From: Actinomycetes bacterium
GTDB taxonomy: Bacteria > Actinomycetota > Actinomycetes > Actinomycetales > Dermatophilaceae
Reading direction: 5' to 3'
Length of the DNA stretch: 64,000 bases
Assembly: GCA_023420415.1 (NCBI GenBank)
Contig: JAEZWF010000029.1
Coordinates: 1 to 64,000 of the forward strand
Shown piece by piece: positions 33,421-41,289 of the stretch. The notes beneath the pieces were generated by a model. The model was not told the origin of the DNA. It was given only the letters and a program-made list of their open reading frames with translations, and searched no databases. The position numbers were made by a program, and so were the translations under genes. Each line of letters begins with the position of its first letter. The stretch's first letter is position 1.

Positions 33421-34233
33421 TCAGGATTCCGGGCCGGCAACGGGCGCAAACTCGCGCACCAGCGGCACGATGTCGGCCACCGAGTCGACCACGCGCGTGG
33501 GCCGGTACGGGAAGTTCTCGACCCGCGAGCGCGACGTCGACCCGGTGAGCACCAGGATCGTCCGCAGCCCGGCCTCGAGCCCGCTCACGACGTCGGTGTC
33601 CATCCGGTCGCCGACCATGACGGTGGTCTCGGAGTGCGCGTCGATCCGGTTGAGGGCGCTGCGCATCATCAGTGGGTTGGGCTTGCCGACGTAGTAGGGC
33701 TTGCGGCCGGTGGCTGCGGTGATGAGGGCGGCCACCGACCCAGTCGCGGGCAGCGTGCCCTGCTGGCTCGGGCCGCTCACGTCCGGGTTGGTCGCGATGA
33801 ACCGCGCGCCGCCCTCGATCAGCCGGATCGCCTTGGTGATCGCCTCGAACGAGTAAGTCCGGGTCTCCCCGAGCACCACGTAGTCGGGGTCGCGCTCGCT
33901 CATCGTGTAGCCGACCTCGTAGAGCGCGGTCGTCAGGCCGGCCTCGCCGACGACGTAGGCGCTGCCGCCCGGGCGCTGGTCGTCGAGGAACTGCGCGGTC
34001 GCCATCGCCGAGGTCCAGATCGCGTCCTCCGGCACGTCGATCCCGCTCGCCGCCAGCCGCGCGCTGAGGTCGCGCGGGGTGTAGATCGAGTTGTTCGTCA
34101 TCACGAGGAACCGCCGCCCGCTCTCGCGCAGCGCCGCAATGAACTCGGCCGCGCCCGGGATCGCGGTCTCCTCGTGCACGAGCACGCCGTCCATGTCGGT
34201 GAGCCAGCAGTCGACCGGCCTCGGTGTCGTCAT
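33421..34233 (-). CDS. HAD-IIA family phosphatase (NagD-like)
   Basis: Haloacid-dehalogenase-type hydrolase of subclass IIA, dephosphorylating nucleotides or sugar phosphates. The 270-residue protein begins with the nucleophile motif DMDGVLVHEE and has FLVMTNNS (second motif), FIATNPDVSGP, the lysine in YYVGKPNPLMM, and VGDRMDTDVVSGLEAG as the final acidic motif. The cap domain lies between residues of about 75 and 190. ATG 34233 starts MTTPRP. Substrate is unknown. It faces the YbaK gene across a 131-base spacer holding two inverted copies of the interspersed motif. Confidence 0.92.
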   Translation of the reverse strand: MTTPRPVDCWLTDMDGVLVHEETAIPGAAEFIAALRESGRRFLVMTNNSIYTPRDLSARLAASGIDVPEDAIWTSAMATAQFLDDQRPGGSAYVVGEAGLTTALYEVGYTMSERDPDYVVLGETRTYSFEAITKAIRLIEGGARFIATNPDVSGPSQQGTLPATGSVAALITAATGRKPYYVGKPNPLMMRSALNRIDAHSETTVMVGDRMDTDVVSGLEAGLRTILVLTGSTSRSRVENFPYRPTRVVDSVADIVPLVREFAPVAGPES

Positions 34234-34257
34234 GGGCTCATTGTGGGGGAGGCGCGC

Positions 34258-34344
34258 GTATGCCGCGTGCGCACGTTCGGTGCGCGGGCGCGCCGTGGTG
34301 CCCCCGCGGCATACCCGGCCATTGCGAACTTTGGGCCAAAGTTC
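34258..34344. repeat. Spaced inverted motif pair and a 19-base hairpin
   Basis: GTATGCCG (34258-34265) and CGGCATAC (34307-34314) face each other across about 40 bases. Just beyond, GAACTTTGG and CCAAAGTTC (34326-34344) form a 9-bp stem around one G, 20 bases past the YbaK stop. Together they fill the spacer between the two minus-strand genes; the second is the likelier terminator. Confidence 0.55.
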
Positions 34345-34364
34345 AGCGCGACAGGCGCCTGGGT

Positions 34365-34904
34365 CTAGGCGACCTCGATGGCGCGGCCGCCGGTGACGCG
34401 CAGGAGCTCCTCGTAGGTGGTGCGGAAGACGGTGTGGCTGTGACCGGCCGCAGCCCAGACGTGGCGGTAGCGGCTGAGCGACACGTCGACGTAGGTGGGG
34501 ACGGGCTGGAGGTGGCCGACGGGGGCGACACCGCCGATGGCGAAGCCGGTCGTGTCGCGGACGAAGTCGGCGTCGGCCCGGTCGAGCCGGGCCACCTCGT
34601 CGACCAGGTCGGCGACCTTGACGACATCCACCCGGTGGGCGCCGGAGGTGAGGATCAGCACCGGCGAGACACCGCCGGCGGCGCACTCGCCACGGAAGAC
34701 GAGGGAGTTGGCGATCTCGCCCGGGGTGACGTCCAGGGCCTCGGCGGCGGCCGCCGCGGTGCGGACCGCGTCGGGCAGGGTGACCACCTCAGGACGGACG
34801 TGCTGGGTGGCCAGGGCAGCCAGAACCCGTTGCACCCCAACGTGATTCGTGAGGTCAGGGGCGAGGCCTGCAGCTGCGACATCGGGGGTTTCCGGCGGCA
34901 CCAT
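34365..34904 (-). CDS. YbaK/EbsC family aminoacyl-tRNA editing protein
   Basis: A 179-residue protein of the YbaK/ProX editing superfamily, which hydrolyses mischarged aminoacyl-tRNAs. The invariant lysine-containing strand (VDVVKVADL), the loop DFVRDTTGFAIGGVAPVGH and the C-terminal GRAIEVA region match the family. It is a stand-alone editing domain, not fused to a synthetase. ATG at 34904. The exact tRNA substrate (Cys-tRNA-Pro or Ala-tRNA) is not decidable from sequence. The upstream region holds the SOS-controlled operon on the other strand. Confidence 0.9.
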   Translation of the reverse strand: MVPPETPDVAAAGLAPDLTNHVGVQRVLAALATQHVRPEVVTLPDAVRTAAAAAEALDVTPGEIANSLVFRGECAAGGVSPVLILTSGAHRVDVVKVADLVDEVARLDRADADFVRDTTGFAIGGVAPVGHLQPVPTYVDVSLSRYRHVWAAAGHSHTVFRTTYEELLRVTGGRAIEVA

Positions 34905-35007
34905 GGACGAAGACTAGGGGGAGGGGCGCGTCGCGACCAGATGTTTCTGGCGGAGTTCGCCCGGACCACTTGACGCGGTGTCCGGGGCGGGGTGTACCTT
35001 CGAGACA

Positions 35008-35023
35008 TCGAACAAGTGTTCGA
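35008..35023. promoter_or_regulatory. LexA (SOS) box of the DnaE2 operon
   Basis: TCGAACAAGTGTTCGA is a perfect TCGAAC-N4-GTTCGA operator. It lies 165 bases upstream of the first gene of the DUF6504-HEPN-dnaE2 operon. A further GTTCGAAC palindrome at 35033-35040 could be a half or secondary site. Confidence 0.88.
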
Positions 35024-35188
35024 GAGTTGCTTGTTCGAACGAGTGGTTCCCAGCCGATGGTACGACGGCGTTCCCCCGCCGCCGTACCGACCAGGCGACC
35101 GCTCGGCTCTGGCCCTGCCCGGCGCCTCGACCCCGCCCGCAGGGCCAGAGCCCATCCCCTTCACCCTGCCCTGACGAAGGAGCCTGCC

Positions 35189-35512
35189 GTGGTGCGCCGG
35201 TACGAAGAACCCATCGCCGTCAAGGAGACCAGTGATGGTGGTGGCGCAACGGCGGTGGTGACGGCGCCCGAGTCGTTCCTCTGGCAGGGGCGGCTCTACG
35301 TCGTGCGCACCGTCCTCGACCACTGGCAGGAGCGTCGGGCCTGGTGGCGTGACGCCCGCGAGGGCGGCGACGTCCTCACCGACGCCCGCGAACGCCAGGT
35401 GTGGCGGGTCGAGGCCAGCGTCGGGCGCCTCGGCCGGGTCGGGGTCTTCGACCTCGGCCTCGACCGGTGGGACGACGACGCCAGCTGGCAGCTGCTGCGG
35501 GTCGCGGACTGA
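35189..35512 (+). CDS. DUF6504 family protein
   Basis: A 107-residue protein of the DUF6504 family. It is rich in tryptophan and charged residues, with LWQGRLYVVRTVLDHWQERRAWW and WRVEASVGRLGRVGVFDLGLDRW, suggesting a small beta-rich domain. In actinobacteria this family travels with the damage-inducible polymerase cassette (ImuB/DnaE2), as here. AAGGAG lies 6 bases before GTG 35189; GTG 35192 is a close alternative. It is the first gene after the SOS box. Molecular role unknown. Confidence 0.8.
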   Translation: MVRRYEEPIAVKETSDGGGATAVVTAPESFLWQGRLYVVRTVLDHWQERRAWWRDAREGGDVLTDARERQVWRVEASVGRLGRVGVFDLGLDRWDDDASWQLLRVAD

Positions 35513-35523
35513 GGCGGGCGACG

Positions 35524-35988
35524 ATGACCACCACGATGACCACCACGATGACCACTGCATCCGCCAGTGCGGCCAGCGCGCTCGAGCTGATCGACCGCTC
35601 CCGGCACTCGCTGCTCGAGGCCTGCCACAGCCGTGATGTCGCCGGCCGCCACCGACAGGCCCAGCTCGGTGCCCTGCGGGCCGCCGCCGCGGTCGTGGCC
35701 GCCCGCACCACCTCCCGTAGCCACGAGGGGCCGCGTTCCCTGTGGGAGCTGCTGCCGTCGGTGGCGCCCGAGCTGGCCGAGTGGGCCGGCTTCTTCGAGC
35801 TGGTCGCGTCTCGACGTGGCCCAGCGACGGCCCGCGAGGCCGACGACCTGCTGCGCCAGGCCGAGACGTTCCTCGAGCTGGTCTGCCGCAGCCTCGGACT
35901 CCCCGTCGCCGGGATCCCGCACGACCAGCTGGTGCCAACCGCGCTCACCTCAACTGCATTGTCCGGCAACGGTTTCCGCTCGCCATGA
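35524..35988 (+). CDS. SAV_6107-family HEPN domain protein
   Basis: A 154-residue helical protein of the SAV_6107 HEPN type, found next to DnaE2-like polymerases in actinobacteria. The helices ALELIDRSRHSLLEACHSRD and RQAQLGALRAAAAVVAA fit HEPN. I do not see the Rx4-6H RNase motif of active HEPN toxins, so it is more likely a protein-binding module. The start is set in a run of three identical 12-base units each with an ATG (35524, 35536, 35548), so the first methionine is ambiguous. Its stop overlaps the polymerase start (ATGA). Confidence 0.75.
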   Translation: MTTTMTTTMTTASASAASALELIDRSRHSLLEACHSRDVAGRHRQAQLGALRAAAAVVAARTTSRSHEGPRSLWELLPSVAPELAEWAGFFELVASRRGPATAREADDLLRQAETFLELVCRSLGLPVAGIPHDQLVPTALTSTALSGNGFRSP

Positions 35989-38900
35989 CCAGCGCAGGGG
36001 CAGCCGATTTCGTCCACCTCCACGTCGCGTCGGGGTTTTCGATGCGCTATGGCACCGCGACTCCCGAGGCCCTCGTCGAACGCGCCGCCCAGCAGCGGCA
36101 ACCGGTGCTCGCGCTCACCGACCGCGACGGCCTCTACGGTGCGGTCCGGTTCGTCCGGGCCGCCACCGCCGCAGGCATCGCACCCGTCCTCGGCGTCGAC
36201 CTCGCCATCGGACCCGACGGTGGGCCGGGCGCGGCACCCGGCCCCGCGGCATACCAACGCACTCCTGTGCGCGGTGGCGCGATCGTCGACCCCCGCCACC
36301 CCCGCGTCACCGTCCTGGCGCGCGGCCGTTCCGCGGGCGTGCCCGCAGGAGTCGGGTATGCCGCGTTGTGCCGCTTGGTGACCGACACCCACCTGCGCGG
36401 TGAGCGGGGTGAGCCGGTGAGCGCGCGCGGCGTGGTGGCGGGGCGGTGCGCGGTGCCGCCGGGTGAGGTCAGCCCGCTCGTGGTGCTGCTCGGCCCGGAC
36501 TCCGACGTGGGGCGGGCGGTGCTGGCCGGGAGGCCCGACGTCGCGCGCGAACGGCTGGGGGTGTGGCGGCGCGCACTGCCCGAGGGGGCGCTGGTCGTCG
36601 AGGTGGTCTGCCACGGCGGTCCGGCCGGCACGCCGGCCTCGCGCGGGCACGCTGCCCGGATGCTGGGGCTGGCCGACGCCGAGGGACTGCCCGCGGTGCT
36701 CACCGCTGCGGTGCGTCACGTCGACCCGGGGGAGTCCGCGGTCGTCGACGTCCTCGACGCGGCGCGGCGGCTGGTGGCCCTCGACACCCGCCACCTCGAC
36801 CGGGTCACCGACGCCGCCCACCTCGCCACCACCGACAGGATGCGGGCGGTGGCGCTCGAGGTGACCGGTGGTGACCGGTCGCGCGCCGACGTGTTGCTCG
36901 CGCGCACCCTCGCGCTCGGGCTCGAGTGCGCACTGTCGGCGCGGCACGACCTGGGCATCGGGTCGGTCCACCTGCCCGAGCCGGAGGTGCTGCGGCTCGA
37001 ACCGGGGGAGAGCCCGCAGGTGCGCCTGGAGCACCGGTGCCGCGACAAGGTCGCGTGGCGCTATCCCGGCGCGGGCGAACGCGAGCTGGCGACGATCGAG
37101 CAGCGGCTCACCGAGGAGCTCAAGGTGATCGCCGAGCTGGGGTATGCGTCGTACTTCCTCACCGTCGGCGATGTCGTCGACCTCATCCGTGAGATGGGGG
37201 TGCGGGTGGCCGCGCGCGGGTCGGGGGCCGGGTCGCTGGTCAACTACCTGCTCGGCATCAGCGGGGTCGACCCGATCCGCTACGGCCTCATCATGGAGCG
37301 GTTCTGCTCGCCGTTGCGGGCTGAGCTGCCGGACATCGACATCGACGTGGAGTCGGCCCGGCGCACCGAGGTCTACGAGCGCATTCTCGAGCGGTTCGGT
37401 GGCGACCGGGTGACGTGCGTGTCGATGATGGACACCTACAAGGTGCGGCACGCGATCCGTGACGTCGGGGCCGCGCTCGGCATGTCGCCGGTGGAGATCG
37501 ACGAGATCGCCAAGGCGTTCCCGCACATCCGCGCCCGCGATGCCCGCAACGCCATCAACGAGCTGCCCGAGCTGCGGGCGCGGGGGCTCGACAGCCCGCG
37601 GCTGCGCACCCTGTTCGACCTCGTCGAACGGCTCGACGGGCTGCCGCGGCACATCGCGCTGCACCCGTGCGGGGTGATCCTGTCCGACGGTGCGCTGCTC
37701 GACCGCACGCCGGTGGAGGCGAGCTGGCTGGGGTTCCCGATGAGCCAGTTCGACAAGGACGACGTCGAGCACCTCGGGCTGCTCAAGCTCGACGTCCTCG
37801 GCATCCGGATGCAGTCGGCGATGGCGCACGCCGTGGCCGAGGTCGCGCGGGTCGACGGGGTCGAGGTGGACCTCGACGACCAGGCGCAGGTGCCGCTCGA
37901 CGACGAGGCGACGTTCCGGCTGATCCGCACCAGCCACACCCTGGGCTGCTTCCAGATCGAGAGCCCGGGGCAGCGCGAGCTGATCGGCAAGTTCGGGCCG
38001 GAGCGGTTCGAGGACCTCGTCATCGACATCTCGCTGTTCCGCCCCGGCCCGGTGAAGTCCGACATGATCACCCCGTTCCTCGAGGCCCGGCACGGGTGGC
38101 GCGAGGTGTCCTACCTGCACCCCACGCTCGTCGCGGCGCTCGAGGAGACCGAGGGCGTCGTCGTCTTCCACGAGCAGGTGCTCATGATCGTCGCCGAGAC
38201 GACCGGGGTGTCGCTGGCGCAGGCCGACGAGGTGCGGCGCGCGCTCGGCACCCCCAAGGGGCAGCTGGAGATCGAGGCGTGGTGGCGGCCGGCGGCGCTC
38301 GCGCGGGGCTACTCGCGCGAGGAGTGCGACCGCATCTGGGAGGTGCTCAAGGCGTTCGCGTCGTTCGGGTTCTGCAAGGCGCACGCCGCCGCGTTCGCGC
38401 TGCCGACCTACCACTCGGCCTGGCTCAAGACCCACCACCCGGCCGCGTTCCTCGCGGGGGTGCTGACCCACGACCCGGGCATGTACCCCAAGCGGCTCAT
38501 CCTCGACGACGCCCGCTCGCTCGGCATCACCGTGCTCGGCCTCGACGTCAACGCCTCCGGTGACACCTACCGGGTCGAGCGACTCGAGGTGGGGGTGGAA
38601 CGCGCAGCCACCCCTGGTGTCAGCGACCTGCCCGACGCGAGTGACTACGGCATACGCATCTCGCTCGCCGACGTCCGCGGCATCAGCGAGGCGGAGGTCG
38701 CGCGGGTCGTCGCCGGGCAGCCGTATGCCGGGTTGCCCGACTTCTGGCACCGCGCGCGGGTCTCGCGGCCGGTCGCCGAACGGCTCGTGCTGGCGGGCGG
38801 CTTCGACCGGCTCTACGGCATCGGGGCGGTGGGTGGTGGGGTCCCCGGGCTGGCGTCCGGGGTGGGGGCCGCGGGGCTTGGTCGGCGCGGCCGCACCACC

Positions 38901-39908
38901 CGCCGCGACCTGCTGCTCCACGTCGCCGAGCTCGACCGGTGGAGCCGGGCGGTGACCCGGTCGAACCGTCGGGTCGCGCCAGCTCGCGGACGAGGGCGGC
39001 GTGCGGAGAAACAGCTCGCGCTCGAGCTGCCGACCGAGACGTCCGGGGGGTCGACGGTGCGGGCGCGAGCCGCTGCCCAGTCGCAGGCGGCCGCCACCGC
39101 GGTGTCCGCCGACCAGCAGCCCACCCAGCTCATGCTCGACCTCGGCGACCAGCCCGAGCTCACTCCCGGCACCGGGCTGCCCGAGCTCAGTGGTCCCGAA
39201 CGCGTCCGCGCCGAGCTCGACATCCTCGGTCTCGACGCCAGCGCCCACGTCGTCGAGTTCTACGCACCGATGCTCGACGCCCTCGGCGTCACCCGCAGCC
39301 GCGACCTGCTGAAGGCGCGCAGCCGCTCCACCGTCTGGGCCGCCGGCGTCAAGGTCGCCACCCAGACCCCGCCGATCCGCACCGGCCGCCGGGTCGTGTT
39401 CCTCACCCTCGATGACTCCACCGGACCGGTCGACGCGACGTTCTTCGAGGACGTCCAAGGGCCTTACGCCGCAACGGTTTTCCACTCGTGGATGTTGCTC
39501 GTGCGTGGCGTCGTGCGCCGCACCGGCCAGCGCGGCATCTCGTTGCGCGCCACCGGAGCCTGGGAGCTCGGACCACTGTGGGAGGCGTGGCAGGCCGGGG
39601 GAGTCGAGGCCGTGTATGCCGCGATGGACGAGTCCGAGCGCGCCGCAACCGAGCAGGCGGAGGCGTTGGAGGAGGCACACCGGGCCGAGGTTCGCTCGGG
39701 GCGGCGGGTGCTGGTGCACGCCTCGGGGTTCAAGCAGTCGCCGTACGCCGACACCCGACCACCCGGCGAGGACGTCCGCGGCTCGCACCGCCTCGGCCAG
39801 GGTGCGGTGGTGCCGGGTGGACCTGGCGGGCCAGGCGCATCCGGCCCCGACCGTCTGGACCCACCCCGCAAGCTGTGGCACTCCAGCCCCGGCAGCTCCG
39901 GCCACTGA
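35985..39908 (+). CDS. dnaE2: Error-prone DNA polymerase III alpha subunit (DnaE2 type)
   Basis: C-family replicative-type polymerase used for translesion synthesis. The PHP domain starts with FVHLHVASGFSMRYG, the form seen in DnaE2-like rather than DnaE1 proteins. The catalytic PDIDID aspartates lie near residues 449-454. An OB-fold at about 1110-1205 ends the protein. At 1307 residues it is longer than usual for DnaE2. The extra length is a low-complexity insert at about 945-1065 that carries two clamp-type hexapeptides, QLALEL and QLMLDL. Start ATG 35985 overlaps the HEPN stop. The LexA box before the operon implies induction by DNA damage. No imuA or imuB gene is in the window. Confidence 0.9.
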   Translation: MTSAGAADFVHLHVASGFSMRYGTATPEALVERAAQQRQPVLALTDRDGLYGAVRFVRAATAAGIAPVLGVDLAIGPDGGPGAAPGPAAYQRTPVRGGAIVDPRHPRVTVLARGRSAGVPAGVGYAALCRLVTDTHLRGERGEPVSARGVVAGRCAVPPGEVSPLVVLLGPDSDVGRAVLAGRPDVARERLGVWRRALPEGALVVEVVCHGGPAGTPASRGHAARMLGLADAEGLPAVLTAAVRHVDPGESAVVDVLDAARRLVALDTRHLDRVTDAAHLATTDRMRAVALEVTGGDRSRADVLLARTLALGLECALSARHDLGIGSVHLPEPEVLRLEPGESPQVRLEHRCRDKVAWRYPGAGERELATIEQRLTEELKVIAELGYASYFLTVGDVVDLIREMGVRVAARGSGAGSLVNYLLGISGVDPIRYGLIMERFCSPLRAELPDIDIDVESARRTEVYERILERFGGDRVTCVSMMDTYKVRHAIRDVGAALGMSPVEIDEIAKAFPHIRARDARNAINELPELRARGLDSPRLRTLFDLVERLDGLPRHIALHPCGVILSDGALLDRTPVEASWLGFPMSQFDKDDVEHLGLLKLDVLGIRMQSAMAHAVAEVARVDGVEVDLDDQAQVPLDDEATFRLIRTSHTLGCFQIESPGQRELIGKFGPERFEDLVIDISLFRPGPVKSDMITPFLEARHGWREVSYLHPTLVAALEETEGVVVFHEQVLMIVAETTGVSLAQADEVRRALGTPKGQLEIEAWWRPAALARGYSREECDRIWEVLKAFASFGFCKAHAAAFALPTYHSAWLKTHHPAAFLAGVLTHDPGMYPKRLILDDARSLGITVLGLDVNASGDTYRVERLEVGVERAATPGVSDLPDASDYGIRISLADVRGISEAEVARVVAGQPYAGLPDFWHRARVSRPVAERLVLAGGFDRLYGIGAVGGGVPGLASGVGAAGLGRRGRTTRRDLLLHVAELDRWSRAVTRSNRRVAPARGRGRRAEKQLALELPTETSGGSTVRARAAAQSQAAATAVSADQQPTQLMLDLGDQPELTPGTGLPELSGPERVRAELDILGLDASAHVVEFYAPMLDALGVTRSRDLLKARSRSTVWAAGVKVATQTPPIRTGRRVVFLTLDDSTGPVDATFFEDVQGPYAATVFHSWMLLVRGVVRRTGQRGISLRATGAWELGPLWEAWQAGGVEAVYAAMDESERAATEQAEALEEAHRAEVRSGRRVLVHASGFKQSPYADTRPPGEDVRGSHRLGQGAVVPGGPGGPGASGPDRLDPPRKLWHSSPGSSGH

Positions 39909-39928
39909 CTCTGCTGCCACCCGGACTC

Positions 39929-40312
39929 GTTGCCGGTGGGCCGGCATGCGGGGGCGGTTTCGGGGCGGGATGCCGTGTGTCCAGCAACGAGTCGGGGAAC
40001 CCTGCGACTTCGGGCCACTGGGGCTCGGTGTGCGGTGGCCGGTCAAGCCTGAGTGGCCCGAAGTCGGGGTGGGCGCACTGGTTGCCGGTGGGTCGGCATG
40101 CGGCGGCGGTTTCGGGGCGGGATGCCGTATATCCGGCAACGAGTCGGGAAACCCTGCGACTTCGGGCCACTGGGGCTCGGTATGGGGTGGCCGGTCAGGC
40201 CTGAGTGGCCCGAAGTCGCACAGGCGCGGGCGCTGGCACTGGTTGCCGGTGGGTCGGCATGCGGGGGCGGTTTCGGGGCGGAGTGCCGTGTGTCCGGCAA
40301 CGAGTCGGGAAG
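39929..40312. repeat. Tandem palindromic intergenic repeat, two and a half units
   Basis: Units of about 152-161 bases start at 39929, 40081 and 40242, the last truncated after 71 bases. Each full unit has two nested dyads: GTTGCCGG with CCGGCAAC, and a 15-bp pair around CGACTTCGGGCCACT (arms 40005-40019 with 40052-40066, and 40157-40171 with 40204-40218). Paired changes between units preserve the stems in part, suggesting selected RNA or DNA structure. No open frame of interest crosses it. Confidence 0.85.
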
Positions 40313-40473
40313 GCAGAGTCGGGGCGGCGCGCGGAGGTGGACGCGGCGGGGGTGTGACGGTGGCGGCGACTAGGGTTGCCACACCGGATCCGAGCAGGCG
40401 CGCGGCACCCTCACGCCCCGCGCGCCGATCGCAGCCTCGGATGAGTTCCACCAGAGACGCGAGGAGGACGGCA

Positions 40474-41262
40474 GTGGCCGAGGAGCAGTGGCGCACGCGA
40501 CGCAGCGCCGTCGACACCTCGTTGCGCACCTCTGCCGTCTGGGGGGCCGTCCGCGACCTCGCCGGCCAGCAGCAGGCTGACCTCGGGCGGCCACTGCGGG
40601 TGCTCGACCTCGGTGGCGGCACGGGCGGCCTCGCCGTCCCGCTGGCCGAGCTCGGGCACGACGTCGTCGTGGTCGACACCAGCCCGGACGCCCTCGCCTC
40701 CCTCTCGCGTCGCAGTGGCGAACGCGGTGTCGCCCACCGGGTTCACGCCGTGCAGGGCGATGCCGAGAGCCTCGCCGGGCTCACCGGCGTCGTCGGTGAG
40801 GAGCCGTTCGACCTCGTCTGCTGCCACGGCACCCTCGAGGTCGTCGACGACCCGCAGTCCACGCTGACCGCGCTCGCCGCGGTCCTCGCACCCGGCGGCC
40901 ACCTCAGCCTCGTCTCGGCCCAGCGGCTCGCCGTCGTCGTGGCCCGGGCCCTTGCCGGCCAGTTCGCCCAGGCGCAGGCGGCTCTCACCAGCGCCGACGG
41001 GCGGTGGGGTGTCCACGACCCGTTGCCGCGCCGGTTCGACGCCGACCAGCTCGCCGCGATGGTCGAGCAGACCGGGCTCACGGTCGACGAGGTCCAGGGC
41101 GTGCGGCTCTTCAGCGACCTCGTCCCGAGCGCTTTCGTCGACTCCGAGGCCGACCGGGCCGCCCTGCTCCAGCTGGAGCAGGCGGTCGCCACCCACCCGC
41201 AGTTCGGCTTCCTGGGCCAGCTCGGCACCACCGTGCACGTGCTCGCCCACCGAGCCCGATAG
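40474..41262 (+). CDS. SAM-dependent methyltransferase
   Basis: A 262-residue class I methyltransferase. The SAM-binding glycine loop reads VLDLGGGTGGLAVPLAELGHDVVVVD, followed by the acidic HAVQGDAESL segment and FDLVCCHGTLEVV, motifs I, II and IV in order. GTG 40474 is preferred since GAGGAGGA lies 5 bases upstream; the in-frame ATG 40441 is possible. It lies between the DnaE2 operon and DNA polymerase IV, on the same strand, so it may be part of a damage-tolerance cluster. Substrate unknown. Confidence 0.85.
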   Translation: MAEEQWRTRRSAVDTSLRTSAVWGAVRDLAGQQQADLGRPLRVLDLGGGTGGLAVPLAELGHDVVVVDTSPDALASLSRRSGERGVAHRVHAVQGDAESLAGLTGVVGEEPFDLVCCHGTLEVVDDPQSTLTALAAVLAPGGHLSLVSAQRLAVVVARALAGQFAQAQAALTSADGRWGVHDPLPRRFDADQLAAMVEQTGLTVDEVQGVRLFSDLVPSAFVDSEADRAALLQLEQAVATHPQFGFLGQLGTTVHVLAHRAR

Positions 41263-41289
41263 AGACCCCACGAAGACCAGCAGGCCGCG

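Noticed and set aside
35524..35988. HEPN protein as an RNase toxin
   Set aside because: No Rx4-6H catalytic motif is visible, and it lies in a DNA-damage operon typical of the non-toxin SAV_6107 group.
39929..40312. Possible CRISPR array
   Set aside because: Units of about 150 bases with internal dyads and nearly identical content are not short repeats with unique spacers, and no cas gene is present.
35376..40679. Very long minus-strand open frame (over 1,700 codons) across dnaE2
   Set aside because: It is the mirror image of a GC-biased real gene, has Arg/Gly/His/Pro-rich composition and no recognisable domain. Such frames arise when stop codons are rare in GC-rich DNA.
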